Source: Azolla caroliniana | Lineage: Eukaryota > Polypodiophyta | NCBI GenBank assembly: GCA_043228905.1 | Contig: JBHGNT010000005.1 | Location: 23,560,001-23,624,000 of the forward strand | Reading direction: 5' to 3' | DNA length: 64,000 nt | Shown: one piece after another, positions 42,512 through 54,521 of the stretch | Layout: every line of letters begins with the position of its first letter | Numbering within the stretch: the stretch's first letter is position 1 | Position numbers and translations under genes: made by a program | Notes under the pieces: generated by a model | What the model was told of the DNA's origin: nothing | What the model saw: only the letters and a program-made list of their open reading frames with translations | The model's database searches: none

Positions 42512-43280
42512 GACATCTTTGCGTGGGGTAGTACGATGCAATCCGAAGAAGAAGGCTTGGGCACATGTGAATGAAAGAAATGTTCTCAACTATAATATGT
42601 GCCCGAAGAAACTACGCCATGTATCTGGCGATAAGAGTCTTGTGAACCCCTATTAGAAACCCCAAAGATTAATTAACCACCTAATTGAGTTGTTTTCAAA
42701 CCCAAATCATTGGTTTTTAGATTTGTTCTCCGGTAGGTATATAATATAAGTCTTATCACATTAATTTAGATTAACGTATAGACTAATATTTAGTTTTTGT
42801 AACATGTGAAATTCCATTCTACTACCAGGTACTACAACAACATCTGCATTAAAGATGTTCCGGAACTATGTTGCATTAGAGAAGGACCCTGAGCAAGTGA
42901 ACTTCATCAAAATGAGGATCTATGGTATCCGGGATTTTCCCGATCAAGACCAAGAAGTCAAGGCAAAGTATATCAATGAAACAGAGATGTTCTAGATGAC
43001 ATCTCGAGAACCAATGGGGCCTACCTCGAGGACTTAGAAGATGTATCAGAGTCCGATCATGCCCACAATTCTAGTAAGCGTATCGAGGATACCAATGAGG
43101 ACAATGTCAATCAAATAGTTGACCTTGTAGAGCCCCCCCTTACCATACCTACTTTTGGATCGAAAGGTATAATTTGAACAATATTAATTGTTAAACTTTG
43201 ACGTAATATATAATTTGTGTTTTTTTATAATTTCTATTGTATGAATTGTTGGACTTGGAGTTTAAGTATAATAATTTGCA
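42512..43280 (+). pseudogene. coding-like remnants of unknown family
   Basis: Around 42835-42990 a frame reads SALKMFRNYVALEKDPEQVN and MRIYGIRDFPDQDQEVKAKY. After a frame change an acidic stretch follows (TNGAYLEDLEDVSESDH) to about 43165. The upstream stretch 42512-42654 (VRCNPKKKAWAHVNERNVLN) may be another exon. Splice-like signals exist, but I cannot build an intact gene or name it. It might be a DNA-transposon or host gene fragment. Confidence 0.3.
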
Positions 43281-43284
43281 TGTG

Positions 43285-43750
43285 TACATATTGTCATTTG
43301 TTCGTATGATTGGAAAGTTGTTGTAGACTAGTTTATTTCCAGATTGACGGTGTCATGTGTCATTGGAATAATTCTCTCAAAAGAGTAGTAACTCTTAATT
43401 GTAACCTCCACAATTTCCTTTAAGATGTATTGTATGTAAATATACGTAGAAAAATTAGTAGAACACACTTGTTCTTTAGGGTATGATATTCATATTATGC
43501 ACAAAATACTCCATGATTTTATACTCTTTCATTTGTTTGTAATATTGGAAAGTTATTGTATACTGGTTTCATTCTACATTGATGGTGTCATGTGCATGTG
43601 TCATTGGAATATTTCTCTCGACATAATAGTAACTCTTAATTGCAATCTCCACATTTTCCTTTAATATGTATTATATGTAAATTTATGTAGAAGATAAGTA
43701 GAAGGCACTTAATATTTGGTTGGGTATGATTTTAATATTATATACAATGA
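43285..43750. repeat. imperfect 235-bp tandem duplication
   Basis: CATTTGTTCGTATGATTGGAAAG at about 43295 is matched by CATTTGTTTGTAATATTGG at about 43530. The similarity continues through GGTGTCATGTG, GTAACTCTTAATTG and ATGTATTRTATGTAAAT. AT-rich and non-coding. Confidence 0.7.
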
Positions 43751-44039
43751 TGTGGAATACAATTCTACTTGCATAAACTTTATACCTATCTAAGATTTGA
43801 ATAAAAAACATGACACATAAAATATATGACTATTAAATTTTTTGTCGTGATATTATTTAGTTCTAAATTTTGTTGTTTTTAAGAAACCATGTACGCATGC
43901 GTTGTACCTATTTAAAAGTTTGCTAAAATAAGGCATTTTTTAATATCTCCTTAAGATGTGAAAAAGAGAATGCGACATATTACTTGTTTCAAATGACTTG
44001 ATGTTTTGATTCCATTTCAGATTTCATGGCTTTATGCCA
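43751..44039. other. unassigned AT-rich sequence
   Basis: Nothing recognised between the duplication and the start of the copia remnant. Confidence 0.5.
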
Positions 44040-44350
44040 TGTTTCGGTATTTGGCGTAGTTAGTGCTTCTTCGTATGTGCATGGTTCGCCTACTTCGGTA
44101 TAGTAGACATAGTCCAAGCCCAGATGATAGAATTCTATCGGCTTTCAGACTCGTCTCGATCTCCTCGGTGCCGATGTAGTCGGTTTAGCTTCTTCGACTA
44201 GTACGGGTGTTCGTTCGGCATTGGTGTGAACCTCCGATTAGAGATCTTGTTGGAGATCCGCTAGTGCATTGTCCCTTCCTTTGTGTCAAATTGTCCTCTA
44301 CCATGAGAGTGTTCGGCTAATTCAGTTGTGCCACCGCTAGTTCGGATCGA

Positions 44351-45480
44351 TTGATCGACATATTACTCAGAGTTTTCTCAATGAGTTCTCGTTCAGCCCT
44401 GTTGGTTGACTCTCTAGCTTCTTCAGGTTTGGCTTCTAGCATTTTGACCTCTGACTCAGTCGGAGAACAATCGAAGCTAACTTTACCGGTGCGAGGTTGC
44501 TTTCAGACCCAATTGATTGAGTCTTCATTGAAAGACTATGTCGTTGCTCCTGATAAGCTTCTTGTGCTCTGGATCACATAGCTGAAAGCCAAAATTGTCA
44601 TTCGTCCTATAGTTGAGAAAGATGCATTTTCTCAAATGGGGGGCTAGCTTTGTCTGATTTTCCCTTGGTATATGGGCATATGCTTTGCACCCAAAAATGC
44701 AAAGTCGGTCGTCGGTCGTCTGTGTGCCCGACCATAGTGCCTATGGCACTTAAAGCTTAATAGCTTTTGACAGTGAGAGATTAATCAAGTATATGGTCGT
44801 GTACACCGCCTCCGCCCAAAACTTCGAGTTTAATCATGCATGTTGGAGCATCATTGTCACTCTTTCTTGGATTGTCTAGTTCATCCGTTCGGTACACCGT
44901 TCTGCGTCGGGGTGTAGGGAATTGTCTGTTTGTGCCAGATCCCTTTTTCGGATAGGTATTTCGCGAAGGCTCAAGAGGTGTATTCTCCTCTATTATTCGA
45001 CAAACAATTCTTCACCTTGTGGTCGGATCGGTTTTTGGCTTTTTTTATCCACCGAACGAATGTCTCGAGCACTTCGTCTTTGGAATTAAGTGAATAAGCC
45101 CAAACCTTCCATGTGCAATCATCTACAAATGTGATGAAGCTTTAAGTACCGCACATCGCTTAGAGATCTTTTGAGTATTGTAAGTGGGTACAAGTTATTG
45201 TACTTCACGCCATGGCCAATGTGCTAATTGCGTGCCAGACTTGGTGCAAGGTGATTATGCTTCCAATTGGCAGTCGAATGGGTATATCACCTATCCGGTG
45301 ATATTGCAGTCCTGCACGTTGTAGAGTCAGACCGAGCTAGCACTGGTTGAATAGTCCGAAAACCATTCTCTATGGGGAGTCATGTGAAAGGTGGCACCCG
45401 AATCGAGCAACTATGTTTGTGCATCTTGTGCACTATATAGGATCTCACTGGTCAATGAGCCTTCTAATGAAAGGACTTCT
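44351..45480 (-). pseudogene. pol: copia pol (integrase region) remnant
   Basis: The minus strand around 45180-44880 reads TFVDDCTWKVWAYSLNSKDE, then VKNCLSNNRGEYTS and KGIWHKQTIPYTPTQNGV. These are the three integrase catalytic-core blocks of copia (D...; D/N-RGEY; TPQQNGV with E lost). Stops and frameshifts are frequent. Confidence 0.65.
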
Positions 45481-45488
45481 CCTGACGG

Positions 45489-46464
45489 TTATTCAACAAC
45501 ATTGATCTGGTTGCTGGTTGATGCATAGTTTGAGTTAGAAGAGCCTACGTTCCACTTGAATCTTCGGCTTTTGCCCTTTTTGTTTACTGACCAGCAATCG
45601 ACAACTTGGTGGTTGGCCTTCTTGCACACAATCGGCAACTTGGTGGTTGGCCTTCTTGCAGTGTGTGCAATAGACATTTGATGGCTCACTTGTTGACTTT
45701 GACCGCTATTAGTCATTTCTCCTTCTCGGCTTGCTTTGATCATGGTTGGTCTTTGAGCTATTCCCTCGGAGAAGTGTGCTTCGTCACTGTCATCAATGGT
45801 GAGTCCCATTGACTTTCTTCGAAGCTCTTCGGACAACACCACCCTGATCGCTTCGTCGAGTTGTTGGTGATGGTCGCGTAGAACACTTCCCAACTCATCG
45901 GTAGGCTCAAAAGGAGTACAAGCGCTTTGTTTTCTTCTTCAAAATTCAGGCCTTGCGAGGAGAGTTTGGTCAACACCTGACTAAAGGAGTTGATATGGGA
46001 GGTTGCCAGCTTTGAGTCCCTCATCTTCATGTTAAACAATTCCCGAATCAAGATGAGCTTGAAGGCGCTTGACTTCTTTTCGTATACCAATTGAAGCTTC
46101 TCCCATAGCACGAATGCCATTGACTCTTTCGCCATGCTGAAGTAGACGTTTTCGTCTAGATGCATTCGGATTGTCGATCTTGCAATATTGTCAAGCGATC
46201 GCCATTCTTTGGATGTCATTGTTTCTGGTTTGCTAGCCTAATCACTTTGATCTAGTGTCTGATGATTTGTACATCTTGCATCATCTTCTTCCATAATGCA
46301 AACTTTTTTCCATCGAACTTCCTGATTTTGCAATGTGTACTAGATGTCGAAATCATTGTTCTTTTGGAGATTTTGTCGACCTGGTCTTTTCCTTCAATGC
46401 TTCTACCTCTTCTTATACCCGCGGTGCATGGTTCCAAGATTGCTCTGATACCACTTGTTGACAC
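45489..46464 (-). pseudogene. gag: copia gag
   Basis: From the primer site onward the minus strand gives a short frame to 46252 (IRKFDGKKFALWKKMMQD, the usual copia gag start region). Then 46219-45758 reads EWRSLDNIARSTIRMHLDEN, VLWEKLQLVYEKKSSAFKL and LFNMKMRDSKLATSHINSF, which is UBN2-type Gag. 45893-45489 carries a degenerate zinc knuckle (CKKANHQVVDCW). Stops near 46250 and a frame change near 45880 disable it. Confidence 0.75.
46442..46453 (-). other. copia primer-binding site (initiator tRNA-Met)
   Basis: The minus strand reads TGGTATCAGAGC two bases inside the LTR. This is the classical plant copia primer site. Confidence 0.9.
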
Positions 46465-46784
46465 TCTTAGTGTCTAGTCGACTATTGTTGTGTGGTTTGT
46501 TGGTAAATTGTGAGCTTGTGCAGAATATGTGTATTGATCTGGATGAGGAACCAACAAATGTAGAGTAAGTGTCAGGTTGTTGTCTTCCTATTCCTGCAAT
46601 CAGTTATTACAAAGAATGTACATAGAGACTGTTTTGGCAAAGAGAGACGTTATATTATTCTACATCATAATTACAAGGAGGAACTACCTCCTATTTATAC
46701 ATGGGTGGGATCTGCCCTAACTCCAAGGTGAGTACACATTACGCATATAATGGTCAGGTTGGAATAGGACCTTTTAGCCCAACA
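46456..46784 (-). repeat. copia 5' LTR
   Basis: 329 bp. On the minus strand it starts TGTTGGGCTAAAAGG and ends AGTGTCAACA, with ATGTATAAATAGG as TATA-like box. Confidence 0.9.
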
Positions 46785-46799
46785 CTAGAGAGGATGGGT

Positions 46800-47405
46800 G
46801 ACTCGAGGGCTCTTCAGAGTCGAATGATTTTAAGCATCAAAATATCGTTAGCGTTGAAGGTTAAGTCAGTGTAGAAGGTAACCTAGAGGCAAAGGCTTTG
46901 CAGACTTGAAGGTAAGTCAAAGTTGATAAGTTAGGGTCGAAGGTGAGTCTGAGTTGAATGCTCTTTAGAGGCAAGGTAGGCCTGAGTCAAATGTAACCCA
47001 TACTTGAAGATAAGTCAGAGACAAATGTAATCTAAAGCCGAAGGTAAATAAGAGTCGAAGGTTTTGTAGAGTCGAATGTGACATAGAGTCGAAGATAAGT
47101 CATAGTCAAATGTAACCCAAAATCGAAGATAAGTTAGAGTCAAATGTAACCCTGAATCAAAGATAGTCAAAGTTGAAGGCTTTGTAGAGTCGAAGGTAGG
47201 TTAAAGTCAAAGATTAGTCAAAGTTGAATGTAATCTAGAGTCGAATATTAGTCATACACGAATGTAACCCGAAATTGAAGATAAATTAGAGTCGAAGGTA
47301 AGTTAGAATCAAAGATTCCTTAGAGTCAAACGTTCCTTAGAATTGAAGGCTTTCTAGAGTCGAAGATTCTTTAGAGTTGATGGATCCTTAGACTTGAAGG
47401 TAGTG
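46800..47405. repeat. GTCGAAGGTAAGTCAGA-type minisatellite
   Basis: Degenerate units of AGAGTCGAAGGTAAGTTAG and AGTCAAATGTAACCC (about 15-20 bp, often paired) run for 600 bp. No coding frame survives. Confidence 0.8.
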
Positions 47406-49125
47406 ATGAGCCAAACAACAAATTATGTGCGAGATTAAGATTGAAACATGTAATTAACCCAAAAACCATGAGATTACAAATGGATTTTACAATAATAAGT
47501 AAAAAATTGTTATGTTAAGAAAGATTTCCTTTATAAAATAGGGATTACAACGGTAATAATTTTTTAGAAATAAATCATAAAGTAAGAACCCTAATTATCA
47601 CGAAGAAGAATAAAATAAAACCCTAAGACAACAAGTATGTTGTGGAGAAGAAGAAGAATTGGATAAATAAGTTCATGAGTGGAACTTACAGGGGAAATCC
47701 TCAAGTTTCAATGCAATGTCCCAACAATCGCCCACATCGCCTCTTGTCGATGTTGGTCTTACACACCCTCTTGATTCGCTACTCTATCTTCTTTGTTTCT
47801 CAATCCGCTAGAGCTTCCACGTCTCTCTCTTTCTTCCCCCTCTCACTCTTATTACAAACTCTTCACAATTGAGCTACAACATTTTTATTGTTTTTAAATT
47901 CAACACGTTAAGTGCCCTTCATACCACACCTTAGCTTTATCATTCAACCTTTTTATTATTTATAGTTTAACTTTTTTCCTCCTATGTGCTCCCCACATCA
48001 CGGAAATGTCATATAAAAAGGGCACAAGTTAGTTTTGGTAGACAAGTTTTGAAGAGTAAGAGGGAGAACCTTTAGTATTGAGGAGTTGAGAGATAGCTAA
48101 CCTCCTCCAGTGTAATAATTTAGTTGACTTATTTCATTGGTAACATCAATGTTGTCTATTATTATTTGTTCTTTTAATTCTTTTTGTTTTCATCTTTATA
48201 TAATTGAACTTGTGCAAGGAAGTGTGAGTGGGTTATTGTGAGAGAGTGAGTATGTGCACAATAGAGTGTATTGGACATCAAGTGCATTGAACATTGTGTG
48301 AAATTGAAGGTGTCACAACTAATGAGTGGATAACAAGGAGTGCCATATTGCTTATTTGCACATATAAGATTCCATGACATAGAGTCCCAAATACTTTTCT
48401 TTTACTTTGAAAGGTCTATGTAATTTATAGGTGTGAAAATTATGAAGTACTTGATCTTTCCTAAGAATTTCTCCACATATTTAGTGTGGTGGGTGATTTC
48501 ATCTTGCTTATTACATTTATCGTATATAGGCCAATCATGAATCTTTCATTTGACACAATTTGATCTAGTATAGTCTTTGATTTAACAATGAATGTGTACT
48601 TTTAAGTTTTAGCTTTAACATTTTCTCTTGATTGTGGAAATCTTCATGAAATTTTTAAGGTATTCATCAACAATTTCTTAGAGCATTCTCTAGCCCAAAT
48701 TGTTGGATGAACAAGAGTCTCCTCACACAAGTGTGGTCAATGGAAGAAGTGTTGCATTGAATATTGATTCCTATTATGCATTTGTTCTACCCCAAGTATG
48801 GTATCACAAAACATTTCGATTATCAATTGTTACTCTATCACAAACATATTGTTTATCGATGACATTATGTGGTGTGTGCGAATGTTAGGTTTTATAATAT
48901 TTCTAGATTATGGTTGAAGTAATGACCAAAAGAAGATTAAGTCAATGAAGACCAAGAAGATGTGGTCATTGATTATAGACTCACCACACCAAAACTCAAG
49001 GATTTCCCCCCACTACTCTTTTAATCTTACCTCATATTTTTCTTAATCTTATCACCCTATGTAAAAGGGATTTCTAAAACAAGTAATCCAAAAATTTCTA
49101 TCATAGAGCTAAAATTGACACATAG
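47406..49125. other. unassigned AT-rich sequence
   Basis: Short ORFs only (47642-47869, 48380-48174), without motifs. A TATA-like CATATAAAAAGGGC near 48010, followed by GT-rich sequence, may be an old LTR. No partner was found. Confidence 0.4.
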
Positions 49126-49133
49126 ATTGTAAC

Positions 49134-49783
49134 CATAGATTGACACATGCGTGATATTCATGATATTCTCCATGCGCAATATTCGAGAATATGAAATCGC
49201 CCAAGAATATTAAAAAACCATTCGTTTTGCAAAATAAATATAAAAAATATATTTATTTATTTAAATAAATTTATTTCACCAAAAAAAGAACAATTATTCA
49301 TTAAAGATTATAGTGTCAAGAGAGTTTGCGAAACTTATGTTAATTAATTAATTTTTTAAAAACGAATATTTTTATATTTATTATACAAGTATGATTAGCA
49401 TGAACTTTGAAGATATGATTAGTTTGAAGTACTATTTTTAATGTCAAAATAAAAATATCCATAAATTTTGAGGGAATAAAAAGTGAGAAATTAATGAGCC
49501 TTTATTTTATTTTGTTTATTTATTAAAAATAAAACGAATACTTACAACTTATAAGTTATACATTTATTATAAAAATTTAGTAGTGTCAAGTCCCCAAGTC
49601 TCAAGGCCCTCTTTTCTTATCCCTATTTATTGTCAAGTTGCTTTTTTTTATCCTAGGAAATTAAAACTAAGAGAGTTCTCCTATTTTGGGGGGGGTTTAA
49701 ACGAATACTTGACCACCCATTCGTATTTGTATTCGTTTGCATTCGAATGGGAAACCCAACGAATGCGAATATGTCAATCTATG
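49134..49783. mobile_element. hAT-like foldback element (MITE) 2
   Basis: 650 bp starting CATAGATTGACA and ending with its exact reverse complement TGTCAATCTATG. The inverted similarity extends inward more loosely. The flanks ATTGTAAC (49126-49133) and GTTGTAAC (49784-49791) form an 8-bp duplication with one mismatch. The interior is AT-rich and non-coding. Confidence 0.65.
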
Positions 49784-49791
49784 GTTGTAAC

Positions 49792-50289
49792 TTTATGAGA
49801 TCTATAACTAGTATTCGATTGCAACCCTTCATATTTACATTGTTTTACATGACTATTCTCCTTATCCATTAACAGGTTGGTCCTTGAAAGCATAATTCTC
49901 TACAAAGTTTAACTATTGACACCATTATGTCATTTAGGAAATCACATATGCAAGACTAGAATTGATTGGTTTGCAATAAGTAAATGAAGTTGGGCTTAAT
50001 GAATTATGAGACATTAAAAAAGTGCGAACAAATATCGTGGAGTGAAAAACTTTCTTCATAAATCTTTTGTTTACAAAACTTGTATTGATAACTCCACCTT
50101 GCATTTTTTTATTTTTTATCCCAAAAAAAACACTACTTTGCATGAGTTAGCAAACAAAGTACATCAAAGACCAACAAATTTAAGCAAACCTCACTCTGGC
50201 CTTCTCACCAAAGTGATCATAGTCCCCATCCCCTCATTTACAACCAAAGTATCCCATCAACTCTTTTAACATAGTAATTAAATTGTACC
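49792..50289. other. unassigned sequence
   Basis: No recognised gene. 49880-50060 (around GCATAATTCTCTACAAAG and CATGCAAGACTAGAATTGA) faintly resembles a degraded copy of the transposase-gene segment at 33390-33510 in transposon T, not verified. Confidence 0.3.
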
Positions 50290-51066
50290 ACAACTATACA
50301 TATTTATAGTTCCTGGTCACTAATAGAAGCCATTGGCAGAAACATCCATTTGGGTGCTTGGTAGTTCCATTTAGGCCTTGGCGATGATATGACCACCATA
50401 GGAGAACTACCCTATTTCAGCAGAAACTTTGAACAGGCTCTTTCTGTTGCATCTGATTCCCCCTTAATCGAGTCGTAGTGTCCCCACATCCAAGATACCA
50501 GGTCAAACCAAATATTTAACAACACCCCACCACTTGGGAGGTTTTGCTGTTGAAAAACAAACTTACAACGCCTGGTCCAAATGTGTCAGACCGATAAACA
50601 AGCCACCATCATCCACATCTCCTCAAAAAATGAAGAGTTAGTGCTAGGTCGAACTCTAGCACGTTGAAACACCTTGCCACCCTGCACTATAAATCCATGA
50701 GCATGGGGGTTTAACTATTCCGCCTAACCTTCCCCTGTTAACTTCAGCCCCTGTAAGGACCCCCATACAACTCTCCCATTCACAACGCATGCTGCCACGA
50801 TCTTGAGACTTCTATCCCAAATGTTAATCGCCTTTGCGCAATTCCAAAAAAAATGAGGGATTTATTCCAAAGAGTGTCCACATATCATGCAACCAGCCTC
50901 ACCACCACGACATCTCAACCACTCCTCCACAGGTACCGCTTTATGACTAAGATGCCACAACCAAAGCTTTATTTTTTCTGGCATATCAAACGGCCATAAT
51001 CTGCTCCAAAATGACTTCGACAAGTCATCAGATATGCCTTTATCCCTCCAACTATTTCGAATTTGA
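50290..51066 (-). pseudogene. LINE-like zf-RVT remnant, 3' part
   Basis: On the minus strand, near 50990-50830, a frame reads MPEKIKLWLWHLSHKAVPVE, EWLRCRGGEAGCMICGHSLE and IPHFFWNCAKAINIWDRS. This is the zinc-ribbon domain found downstream of RT in plant LINE-like elements (C-x2-C...H...C with the W...A..IW pattern). Further downstream it degenerates, with stops. Element C is inserted at its upstream end (TSD GCAGT), and the other half continues at 59129. Confidence 0.6.
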
Positions 51067-51071
51067 GCAGT

Positions 51072-51502
51072 TGTTGCCGATTAGGAACACAGTCCGCGGT
51101 CAATCCTTCGACCTAGACCTCCAAGTGGGTGTGGAACAACGAATAGGCGTCTAAGCGTAATGCGCAGGGGAATGTTCCTTGTAACCTATCAACGTATAAG
51201 GGAGACGGCTACAACCGAATCCTTAGCAAAGGTTACACTTACGTTCTTACACGCTTAGGTCTTCAAGATACACATAGTGGATTAGCCGTAACTATACACA
51301 GAGAAGATAGAATTCTATTATGAGACCTTTCTTACATTCCCAAAATTACATGCTTCCTCTGTCAGAGGTTTTCTGCCCTTTATATACGTAGGGTCTATTT
51401 AGCCATTCACGCTTCCTGCGTGAACCGTTACATGCGTTATGATCTTATATTATTTATTATTCCTACGCTCTTGTCCGTCGGTTACTATTCCAACGGACAA
51501 CA
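51072..51502 (-). repeat. element C 3' LTR
   Basis: 431 bp, TGTTGCCGATTAGG to CGGACAACA on the plus strand. It lacks an 8-bp segment present in the partner. Confidence 0.9.
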
Positions 51503-51525
51503 CCTGGCACGCCTGTGGGACAGTG
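51503..51525 (-). other. conserved pre-LTR motif (element C)
   Basis: On the minus strand CTGTCCCACAGGCGTGCCAGG ends directly at the LTR. No polypurine tract is visible. Confidence 0.6.
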
Positions 51526-51549
51526 CCCTGGCACGTCGGACCCATCCCG

Positions 51550-53171
51550 TTAATCCTCTTCCAAAATGGCCCAGATGTTTGGCTCTGCTGCGATGTCCGC
51601 GTTCGGAGGTGAAGTAGGGCCCGTAGGTGCATCGTGGTGTGGCTCCCTTGTTTGGTCGGGTTGGTTTCTCCCGGAGTCACAGTCGCCGTGTGTGGGCGGT
51701 CCGGGTACGGTGGGCTCTTCTTGAGCTAATGGGTTGGGCTCCACCGTTGTCATGCTTGCAATCGGCTGCGGCTTTGCCTCCATTGTTATGTCCTTCGTGG
51801 TGTCGGTCGTTTTTGTACGTTCCGGAGAGTGGGGCAGAGATTCCGCCTAGCCCGCACCGTTCTCCGTGTGGTCTGATGATAGCGTGGGCTCGTGCGGATG
51901 AACCTCCTCTTCTGCAGTGGTTTCGTTGTCTGGTCCTATGGGGGACTCCGCTCGTCGGTCCGCGCTGTTCTCCATGAGCTCAAAAGAAGTGCCGAACAGT
52001 AAGAGGGCGCTGAACTCATGGGCCGTATCCGGGATATCCGGATATGCCAAAACCTCGCTTTCCGTCATCAATACGGCTTTCCCTCGTTGGGACTGGGTCG
52101 TAATGATCAGTCGTGGCTCTCGGATGATTTCGAAGGTGGTATTAGGTTCCATAGCTGCGGAGCCATCGCCTTCGGTCGGTGTTTTTGTCGCCGTGGGAAC
52201 GTTTTTGACCAACCCCCGCCCATCTTTCCTGTCCAATCTACGCCGTTTCAGTCTAGGGCTATCCTGTCGTGTTTCAGTGTCTGGCTCTAGGGCTGCTTCC
52301 ATGGAACGTGCCGGTTGTTCCTCCTGCATTGTCCGTGTGTCTGGCTGGTCGGTAGGTGGTGTTGTCCTTGGGTCAGGCTGGGCGGGTTGGGGTTCCTCTT
52401 CCCACTCTGGAGCCGATAACTCCGCTAACCTGCGCTTCGCGGATCGGGGCGGGGGCATGGGCTGACTGGGCTGCGGGGCCGACAGGCCTCAGGGTGGAAA
52501 TAGTACCGTAAGGTACTGTTGTATGATCGGCCTGAGCTTTTTTCCTGCCTGGTACGCATGCAGGCCTTCCCTTAACGCCGACCCTATGATGATCCCCCAA
52601 TCGACGGCGTGCCCCTCAAAGGTATTGATAATGATGCCTGCCTTCTGCTTAGGCATCCCATATGCGTTGACATGTACGCAGTCGACTTCTAGCAAGAACT
52701 TGGCAACTTCACGAAAGAAGGGATCCGGAATCTGCTTGGTTCTATAGGCCTTGGTGGAGGAGGAATCTGGCCCGAAATATCGTTGCAGCGCCTCTGCAGG
52801 AGGGATGTCGAAATGCCTTTCGCCTAGCGATGACAGGTCCAACTTCTTCCGGATGGAGGAGTTGGTGACCATGTCGATGTTAAGCTTCCTGGCGATGTCC
52901 ATGGCATCCGGGTGTGGGGATGCTTCTGCGAGCGTTTCTCCACGAGCCATCGGCGTAAGGCAGTAGAGATGAAGATCGCCATCGCCAGAGGAGGTTCGTG
53001 GGAAGGAGACTGGTGGTTGCAGTGGGTTGTAGTTGTGTGATAGGATGGAGGAGAAGGTGAGGGGGAGGAGCGATGGAAGCGTTGATAGCTTGAAGATGAG
53101 TTTCTGTTTTGTGCAGAAAATCTTCTGTTTCCTTCTTTTTGTGGCTTAGGGTTCATTGGGCGGTGAGCCAT
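51550..53171 (-). pseudogene. element C extra ORF3
   Basis: The N-terminus MAHRPMNPKPQKEGNRRFSA (53171) runs into a globular domain after a frame change near 52920. 52950-52489 carries ARKLNIDMVTNSSIRKKLDL, LQRYFGPDSSSTKAY, DPFFREVAKFLLEVD and INTFEGHAVDWGIIIGSALR. After a stop a Pro/Glu/Arg-rich region follows (52458-51847: SAKRRLAELSAPEWEEEPQP, then LKRRRLDRKDGRG), continuing to 51550 in another frame. Homologous by eye to ORF3 of A and D. Unlike D, no long coiled coil is seen here, so the end may be deleted. Confidence 0.6.
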
Positions 53172-53344
53172 CGTGGTGCTGCGTGTTCTTGAACTAGGAG
53201 TTTGTGCATGTCTTTAGTCATTTTAATAGTCGCTATCTTCTCCCTTCTTCTTCTTTTTCAACCTATTTTTACATTATGGTACAAGTGGGGCCACTAATTT
53301 ATGGTGCGGGTTCTCCGGCTTTGTCCTGTTCGGCGGTGAATGGG

Positions 53345-54470
53345 TTAGGTGGCATAGGGCCCAGGTAAGGTTTCAACCGAAACCCATTCACCTTTTGCCA
53401 AACTACTTCCCCGGCCAGCGTACCTAGTTGGAACATGCCTTGTTCCGTTCCAATTATCCAGTATGGGCCGGTCTAGCGGAATCGTAACTTCCCCGGCATA
53501 TGGCCCATGCGAGTTTGGAAAACCAGCATTGCTCGACCCACGGCGAACTCCTTTTCCCTTGTGTTCCAATGTCGATCCACAAACTCTTTACGCCGTCGTT
53601 GTTCCTGTTCCAACATAGCCATGTTGTGGACGCGTTTTTCCCCTAGTTTGAGGAGTTGGTGGAGCCGTACCTCTTCCGACTTGGCTTCTGATAGTCGGTT
53701 CCGTACCTGAATTCGCAAACTAGGTACTTGAAATTCGACCGGCATCACAGCCTCCAGCCCAAACGCTAGTCGAAACGGTGTTGACTGTATGCTTGTTTTG
53801 TAGCTGGTTCTGTACGCCCATAACGCACTTTATAGTTTGGTATCCCAGTCCGTTCTATTTTCATTGATGATTTTCTTCAAATGGTCTACAACGTCTTGTT
53901 GGTGGATTTTGCTAATCCATTCGCTTGCGGATAATATGGCGTACTCTTCTTATGGACTACGGTGTAATGATGTGTTAATTCTCGAACAACCGTATTGAGA
54001 AAGTGGCTCCCCTGGTCACTGATAAGCTCAATCGGACAGCCGAACTGGCATCAGATATGCTCATAAAGGAATCTGGCTGTGACGGCCGCCGTATTTTTAT
54101 GTAGTCCCTTTGCTTCTACCCATTTTGTGCAATAATCCGTGGCTACCAATATGTATTTATTGCCCGTACGGACTGTCGCCGGTGTGAAGGGACCCACAAA
54201 ATCCAATCCCCACTTTAGGAAGGGGTCTACCGGTAACACGGGCTGGTGTGGCATCCTTGCGCTCTCCGCGAGCTGACCCATCCGTTGACACAAATCACAC
54301 TTTCTACAATACTCGGATGCGTCCTTTTGCGTTGTTGGCCACCATAAACCCGCATGCCATACTTTCCGGGCTGTCACGTCGCCCACGTAATGGCCACCTG
54401 CCGTGCCGCAATGTGCCTCCCATAAAACTGCTTCCTTCTCATCCTATCGTACCCCACGTCGCCAATTGCC
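53345..54470 (-). pseudogene. pol: element C integrase
   Basis: The minus strand from 54386 reads [42 protein letters not shown] and [18 protein letters not shown], then breaks at a stop (54051). The core resumes in other frames (ISDQ region near 54025; YYPQANGLA near 53930). The C-terminal part is at 53748-53473 (PVEFQVPSLRIQVRNRLSE, GHMPGKLRFR). Confidence 0.75.
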
Positions 54471-54521
54471 GTCACTTCCTTTGTGATATAAAACGCCTTC
54501 GACGAGGCAGAAGTGACGGCT

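Larger units (their letters stand above)
44040..46784 (-). mobile_element. truncated Ty1/copia element
   Basis: This minus-strand element has a 5' LTR (46456-46784), an initiator-Met primer site and gag, then degraded integrase sequence ending near 44040. RT, RNase H and the 3' LTR are missing. Its LTR is related to that at 373-703. Confidence 0.75.

Noticed and set aside
47990-48160. TATA-like box followed by a GT-rich stretch, resembling an LTR promoter.
   Set aside because: No partner LTR, primer site or coding sequence nearby; only noted as possible degraded sequence.
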